From contig VMTC01000107.1 in NCBI GenBank assembly GCA_013791765.1, forward strand, positions 1 through 64,000: 64,000 bases of DNA. The letters run 5' to 3'. The notes beneath the pieces are model-generated. The model was not told the origin of the DNA, made no database searches, and saw only the letters and a program-made list of their open reading frames with translations. The position numbers were made by a program, and so were the translations under genes. Shown piece by piece: positions 59,586-64,000 of this stretch. The first letter of the stretch is position 1. Each line of letters opens with the position of its first letter. Source of the stretch: Rhodoferax sp. (lineage in GTDB: Bacteria > Pseudomonadota > Gammaproteobacteria > Burkholderiales > Burkholderiaceae_C).

Positions 59586-60162
59586 CGCATCAAATAGGAA
59601 GAATGCTTGCTATGTCAACCCAGACCGGCTGCAAGCACCGGCGCGAGGTCGCATCTGCGCCAATTCGTTCTGGGTGCGATTCAAAGCGATGTGGGCTTCA
59701 GATGAATGATTCCTTTCCGAAGCACTCTGGTGCGTCTATTGGATAGGGGCTGATATCACGGTGGTGGGTGAATCAGCCGGGCGATGCGCTTTGCTACGTG
59801 TCCCCCGCCCGCTGCGCGTTCTCCTCCTTTACCTCCGCAAAGCGTATCACCCGACTGATTCTGCGAGCGATTGGGTACGACTCAGGGGGAAGTCACAAGT
59901 TGCCTGCGTTGGATATGGCGCGTATTGGTTTGAGCCTTTCACTGCGGAAATTCTGATTTCGACGGCGTCAGGCACGGTGATGGGGCTATGCGACCGGGCT
60001 TTGTGGTGAAAGGCGCGCGACGACAAGCGCTTGCATACCCCAGCTTCAATTTCGCGTGTGTCTGCACCCCAAAACCGCATGCGCATGGCCCAGTCGCCGG
60101 GTCGGGTCTAATACGCAAAGCCGGGGTTTGACGTGATGCCTTGATTTCTTCAGCGTGCCACA

Positions 60163-61924
60163 ATCGCGGTAGAGACACCCATTACTGGGCGCCCCCCGCA
60201 CAGATCCGTAAGTGCCCAATTTAGGCATACGGCTCCTACCTTGGGTGTTTGACGGCAAAGCGCTGGCCTGGCCATGGATGAAGGATTCGTGGGGTCGGTA
60301 GCCAATCGTTGACCAGTTGGGTCATGCGCTCCCATGTCAGTTTGGTTTTCTGGCTTCGTCGTCGCAGCGATTGGCGCCATAGCTCCACAACATGGTATCG
60401 AAATGCACTCATAGCTCTCAGGTTTGTAGGGACTGCGTGGTACGCAAAGAACCCTGTAACAACCGACCTCAGCCACGTCCCTTGTTCAGCAATCGTGGCA
60501 TGCATTCGTTTTCGCATTTGCACTTTGATCTCCAATAGCTTGACTCTCATCTGATCTGTTCTTGTCTTGCGCTGCAGCACAAATGCGCCACTGCGAGTTT
60601 GGCCACAGATGAATGTGAATCCCAGAAACGTGAATGTTTCTGGTCTGCCCTGTCCACGCCGTTTTCGTCTTCGTAACGCACGACGATCATGTTGCCTCTG
60701 GCTTCTCTGCCTCGCCATTGCTTGGCCCACAGGTCAAAAACGTAGTGAAGGTAGACATTGGCCAGCAGTGGTGATACCACTGCGCCCTGAGTCGTCCCCA
60801 TCTCACTGTTTGTCCATTGCCCGTCTTCCAGTACGCCCACCTTGAGCCATTTGCGCACAAGACGAATGATGAGCTCGTCCCCGATTCGGTGCTCCAGAAA
60901 CTTGATCAACCATTCTTGGTTGACGTTGTCAAAGAAGCCTTTGATATCGGCATCGAGTATCCAGTTCACACGGGTATGGCTGATGGCCACTGACAGTGCG
61001 TCCAACGCGTCATGTTGGCCCCGTGCAGGTCGAAACCCGTACGAGAGTCCGAGGAAGTCTTCCTCATAGATGGCGTTGAGCACTGTGACCACCGCGCGCT
61101 GGACGATTTTGTCTTCCAGCGCAGCAATCCCCAGCGGGCGCTGTTTTCCGTCAGCTTTTGGTATGAAGCGCCTTCTGACTGGCAACGCCCGGTATGCGCC
61201 ACTGTGAACCCGTTTGTGCAGGTCCTGCAGGTTTGCATCGTAGTCCTGCCACGTCATACCATCGACCCCAGGTGCGGCACGGCGCTTGAGCGCCAGGAAC
61301 GACTCCAGTAGCCGATCAACGCTGACGTGATGCAGTAGCGCTGTGAACTTTTCCTTCTTCCGCTGCCTTGCAGCGTTGCGTACACGGTCGAGTCTCTGTG
61401 ACACGCTACAGCGGCTCTGTGTCCGCCCTGTGCGTGACTGTCCCGTGTTTCCCCTGGTCCCGGCCCTTGGCTCCATCAGCTGCGCCGCTGCTTTTGATAC
61501 TGCAGTTTTGTTCGCCAACTTCATCGCTACTATGGCCGAGTCTGACTTCTCGGGCTCGTACATCATCGGCTTGCGTCTCCTCGCCTTCCCGATGCGGGCC
61601 AGCCAGTGTTGGCTGGTCAGCCCCGAGATCTCCCGGTTCCCGTACAAGGAGTGTGCACACATGCCAGGGTCTGTGAGCACGCCGGGTCGCCCAAGCACTT
61701 GCAATAGCGCACTTGGTCGTGTTGCTTTCTGCTAAGTTAACAGCATCAGCACCCGGGATTAGATTCCTGTCGCGGCTCAATGGCTGGCCTATGTGTACCC
61801 CTGTCAACGCTTCACGTCGTACCTCGCGATACGCCGACCATGACTCGGGGACAATATGAATCGCTACTTTTTTATTGTTGGGGACTTTCACCCTTCTATT
61901 CCTTGCCGGTTTTTACCGGCGCAC
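60163..61924 (-). mobile_element. Group II intron (1762 bp)
   Basis: The 5' end reads GTGCGCC (61924 downward) and the 3' end ACCGCGAT (ending 60163). A domain V-like hairpin begins GAGCCGTATGCC at 60235 and closes GGGCACTTACGG, with the AGC triad. Joining the flanks restores the terminal repeat of the host element (AAAGCGA plus TGTGGCA), which fixes both borders. The internal reverse transcriptase gene is broken, so mobility would need a protein from elsewhere. Confidence 0.82.
60236..61566 (-). pseudogene. Group II intron reverse transcriptase/maturase, catalytic motif lost
   Basis: The frame from ATG 61566 encodes the RT fingers and palm: RRAAPGVDGMTW, RRRFIPKADGKQRPLGIAAL, GFRPARGQHDAL, ILDADIKGFFDNV and GTTQGAVVSPLLANVYLHY. 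After NMIVVRYEDEN the expected YADD box and about 40 residues are missing, and the frame changes. The maturase-like tail (RRGQGRPETFTFLGFTFICG) continues in another frame to 60236. One deletion near 60680 explains both. The protein cannot be an active reverse transcriptase. Confidence 0.85.
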
Positions 61925-61956
61925 TCGCTTTGAATCACGCCCGAGCCAGGCCGTAT

Positions 61957-62496
61957 TCAGGCGGCGTACGCTTCCAGGCCCAGCGCCAGCACAGTTGCCA
62001 CTTCATCCCCGACCGCCGTGCGCAATTCAGCCTGGGCCTGCGCCACGGCTTCGCGGTAGGCCAGCAGCCAGCTCAGGCCGATAGCGCTAAACACAATGCG
62101 CTGTGCCCGGGCATCGTGAGCGTCTGGCGCGCGTTCGACCAGACCCCAGGCTTCGCATTGATCCACCAGCTTGCTCATGGCCTGCTTGCTCATGCCCGCG
62201 CGCTGAGCCAAATCGGTCAGGCGCGCGCCCTCCTGCGCCAGGTGCCGTGTGATGTGGACGTGCGAGGCGCTCAAGCGCCCACGCGCCGCCAGGTTCGACA
62301 GCGCCAGCGGCATGTCCTCGTTACCCGCCATCAGCACCAGCACGCGGGCCTCAAATTTCTGCAGCGCCTGGTTCAGCCAATGGCCCAGGTGCGCCTGGCG
62401 CCAGTCCTGCAGCGGCGCGGCTGGTGCGGTGGCCGCTGTCTGAGTAGCATGCGCCGCAAGGGTTGGGGATGGTGTCAAGTCGCTGCGTTCAGACAT
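61957..62496 (-). CDS. MarR-family transcriptional regulator
   Basis: This 179-residue protein has a winged helix with the recognition region ARLTDLAQRAGMSKQAMSKL near residue 90 and the wing ERAPDAHDARAQRIVFSAIG near residue 120, as in MarR proteins. It is preceded by a variable Ala-rich N-terminus. It would bind palindromic sites and respond to small molecules. It diverges from recA, and the group II intron element begins 14 bp beyond its stop. Confidence 0.87.
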   Translation of the reverse strand: MSERSDLTPSPTLAAHATQTAATAPAAPLQDWRQAHLGHWLNQALQKFEARVLVLMAGNEDMPLALSNLAARGRLSASHVHITRHLAQEGARLTDLAQRAGMSKQAMSKLVDQCEAWGLVERAPDAHDARAQRIVFSAIGLSWLLAYREAVAQAQAELRTAVGDEVATVLALGLEAYAA

Positions 62497-62561
62497 GGCT
62501 TTAATAGTAAGCCAAATTGACTAAAAAATGTGTTTACAGATTTGAACAACACCCACTAAAC

Positions 62562-62581
62562 TACTGTTCAAGCATCCAGCC
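62562..62581 (+). promoter_or_regulatory. LexA (SOS) box of recA
   Basis: TACTGTTCAAGCATCCAGCC matches the E. coli recA operator pattern at most positions: CTGT, eight bases, CCAG instead of ACAG. It lies 72 bp upstream of the recA ATG and just after a possible -10 (TAAACT). Confidence 0.65.
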
Positions 62582-62652
62582 TGTCATTAAAGCCAGAGGA
62601 TGCGGCAGGTTTGCCCGGATTTAACCGGTTCTTATTTTTAAGGAGAATTTTC

Positions 62653-63740
<1,088 letters not shown>

Positions 63741-63744
<4 letters not shown>

Positions 63745-63788
63745 CCCTCGTGGGCTAGGCGTAAGCAGCTAGTTAAAACATAGTCAAT
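63741..63788 (-). repeat. Dispersed GGGCTAGAGGC-type repeat, copy 9
   Basis: On the minus strand: TATGTTTTAACTAGCTGCTT, then GCCTAGCCCACGAGGGCTAG. It overlaps the recA stop and forms the hairpin TAGCCC-TCGT-GGGCTA in the recA-recX gap. Confidence 0.5.
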
Positions 63789-63833
63789 CCGCCCGGCCCG
63801 CCGAACGCTCCTGCACTGCCACGCAAAGCCCTC

Positions 63834-64000
63834 ATGTCATTTGAGCAACCGTCCCTCAAAGGCCGCGCCTTGCGCCTGCTCAGTGGCCGCGAGCATTCTC
63901 GCGCCGAGTTGACACAAAAGCTGCAACGCTTTGAGGAAGAACCTGGCAGCCTGGCTCAGGCCCTGGATGAATTGCAGGCCAAGGGCTTTATCAACGAGCA
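63834..64000 (+). CDS. recX: Regulatory protein RecX (partial)
   Basis: An open frame from ATG 63834 to the right edge reads MSFEQPSLKGRALRLLSGRE, then HSRAELTQKL and LDELQAKGFINE. This is the N-terminal part of RecX, which limits RecA filament growth. It follows recA by 89 bp, as usual. The C-terminal two thirds lie outside the window. Confidence 0.9.
   Translation, partial: MSFEQPSLKGRALRLLSGREHSRAELTQKLQRFEEEPGSLAQALDELQAKGFINE

Larger units (their letters stand above)
59672..61942 (-). mobile_element. TIR element copy B, split by a group II intron
   Basis: One terminal repeat is 59672-59694. Its partner is in two pieces: 18 bases at 61925-61942 and the last five (TGTGG on the minus strand) at 60158-60162. 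The group II intron lies between them, so the element is about 509 bp without the intron. Its first 230 bp are close to copy A. It then has an extra segment of about 170 bp (59905-60080) that copy A lacks. It carries no intact gene of its own. Confidence 0.72.

Overview
The window looks like chromosomal DNA of a betaproteobacterium, most likely a Comamonadaceae relative of Rhodoferax or Polaromonas. The evidence is the GC-rich codon use, the recA-recX and topB/SET/birA content, the acetoacetyl-CoA synthetase and leucine-degradation genes, and a family of short dispersed repeats. This is inference from gene content; no rRNA or tRNA gene was found.

Layout. At 1-1.5 kb lie the last genes of an aryl-polyene-like fatty acid operon (ketosynthase end, dehydratase, ketoreductase). 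At 1.8-4.4 kb is a cyanide-insensitive-type bd oxidase operon (cydA, cydB, DUF2474). At 4.9-6.5 kb are a glycosyltransferase and an acyltransferase of the kind found in polyene loci. At 6.7-9.7 kb is a 2-oxoacid dehydrogenase E1 pair with a free-standing lipoyl protein and its own lipoate ligase-like protein. At 9.9-17.9 kb are housekeeping genes: a YchJ-like protein, aacS, a radical SAM protein, gpmI, ppk2 and a dihaem cytochrome c.

18-30.3 kb is an accessory island of about 12 kb. It holds a broken DUF4143 ATPase, brnT-brnA, an IS91-family transposase, an S9 peptidase, a frameshifted RHS toxin with a possible immunity gene and a frameshifted ORF6N gene. It is flanked by direct copies of the DTW-domain gene: an intact copy on the right, and on the left a decayed copy fused to a piece of topB.

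30.3-38.4 kb returns to core genes: tapT-like DTW gene, topB with a SWIB tail, a SET methyltransferase, birA, a SPOR protein and a TctDE-like two-component system. After a nonsense-mutated IS6-family element and ghrA comes a leucine/isovalerate catabolic cluster at 40.4-48.1 kb with a divergent AraC regulator. A vapBC toxin-antitoxin pair sits inside this operon. From 50.3 to 59.5 kb are trkH, trkA, a Cache-GGDEF diguanylate cyclase, a small zinc-finger gene, ilvE, a wax ester synthase and radA. The right end holds a group II intron with a dead reverse transcriptase, a MarR regulator, recA with a likely LexA box, and the start of recX.

Three threads of mobile or repeated DNA run through the window. 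(1) Nine copies of a roughly 60-75 bp repeat with a GGGCTAGAGGC-like core; four lie in frame inside aacS, topB, and the two carboxylase genes. (2) A non-autonomous element with 23-bp terminal inverted repeats in three states: one copy deleted, one cut by the IS6 element, and one whose terminal repeat is split exactly by the group II intron. (3) Operator-like repeats in front of the two-component and toxin-antitoxin genes.
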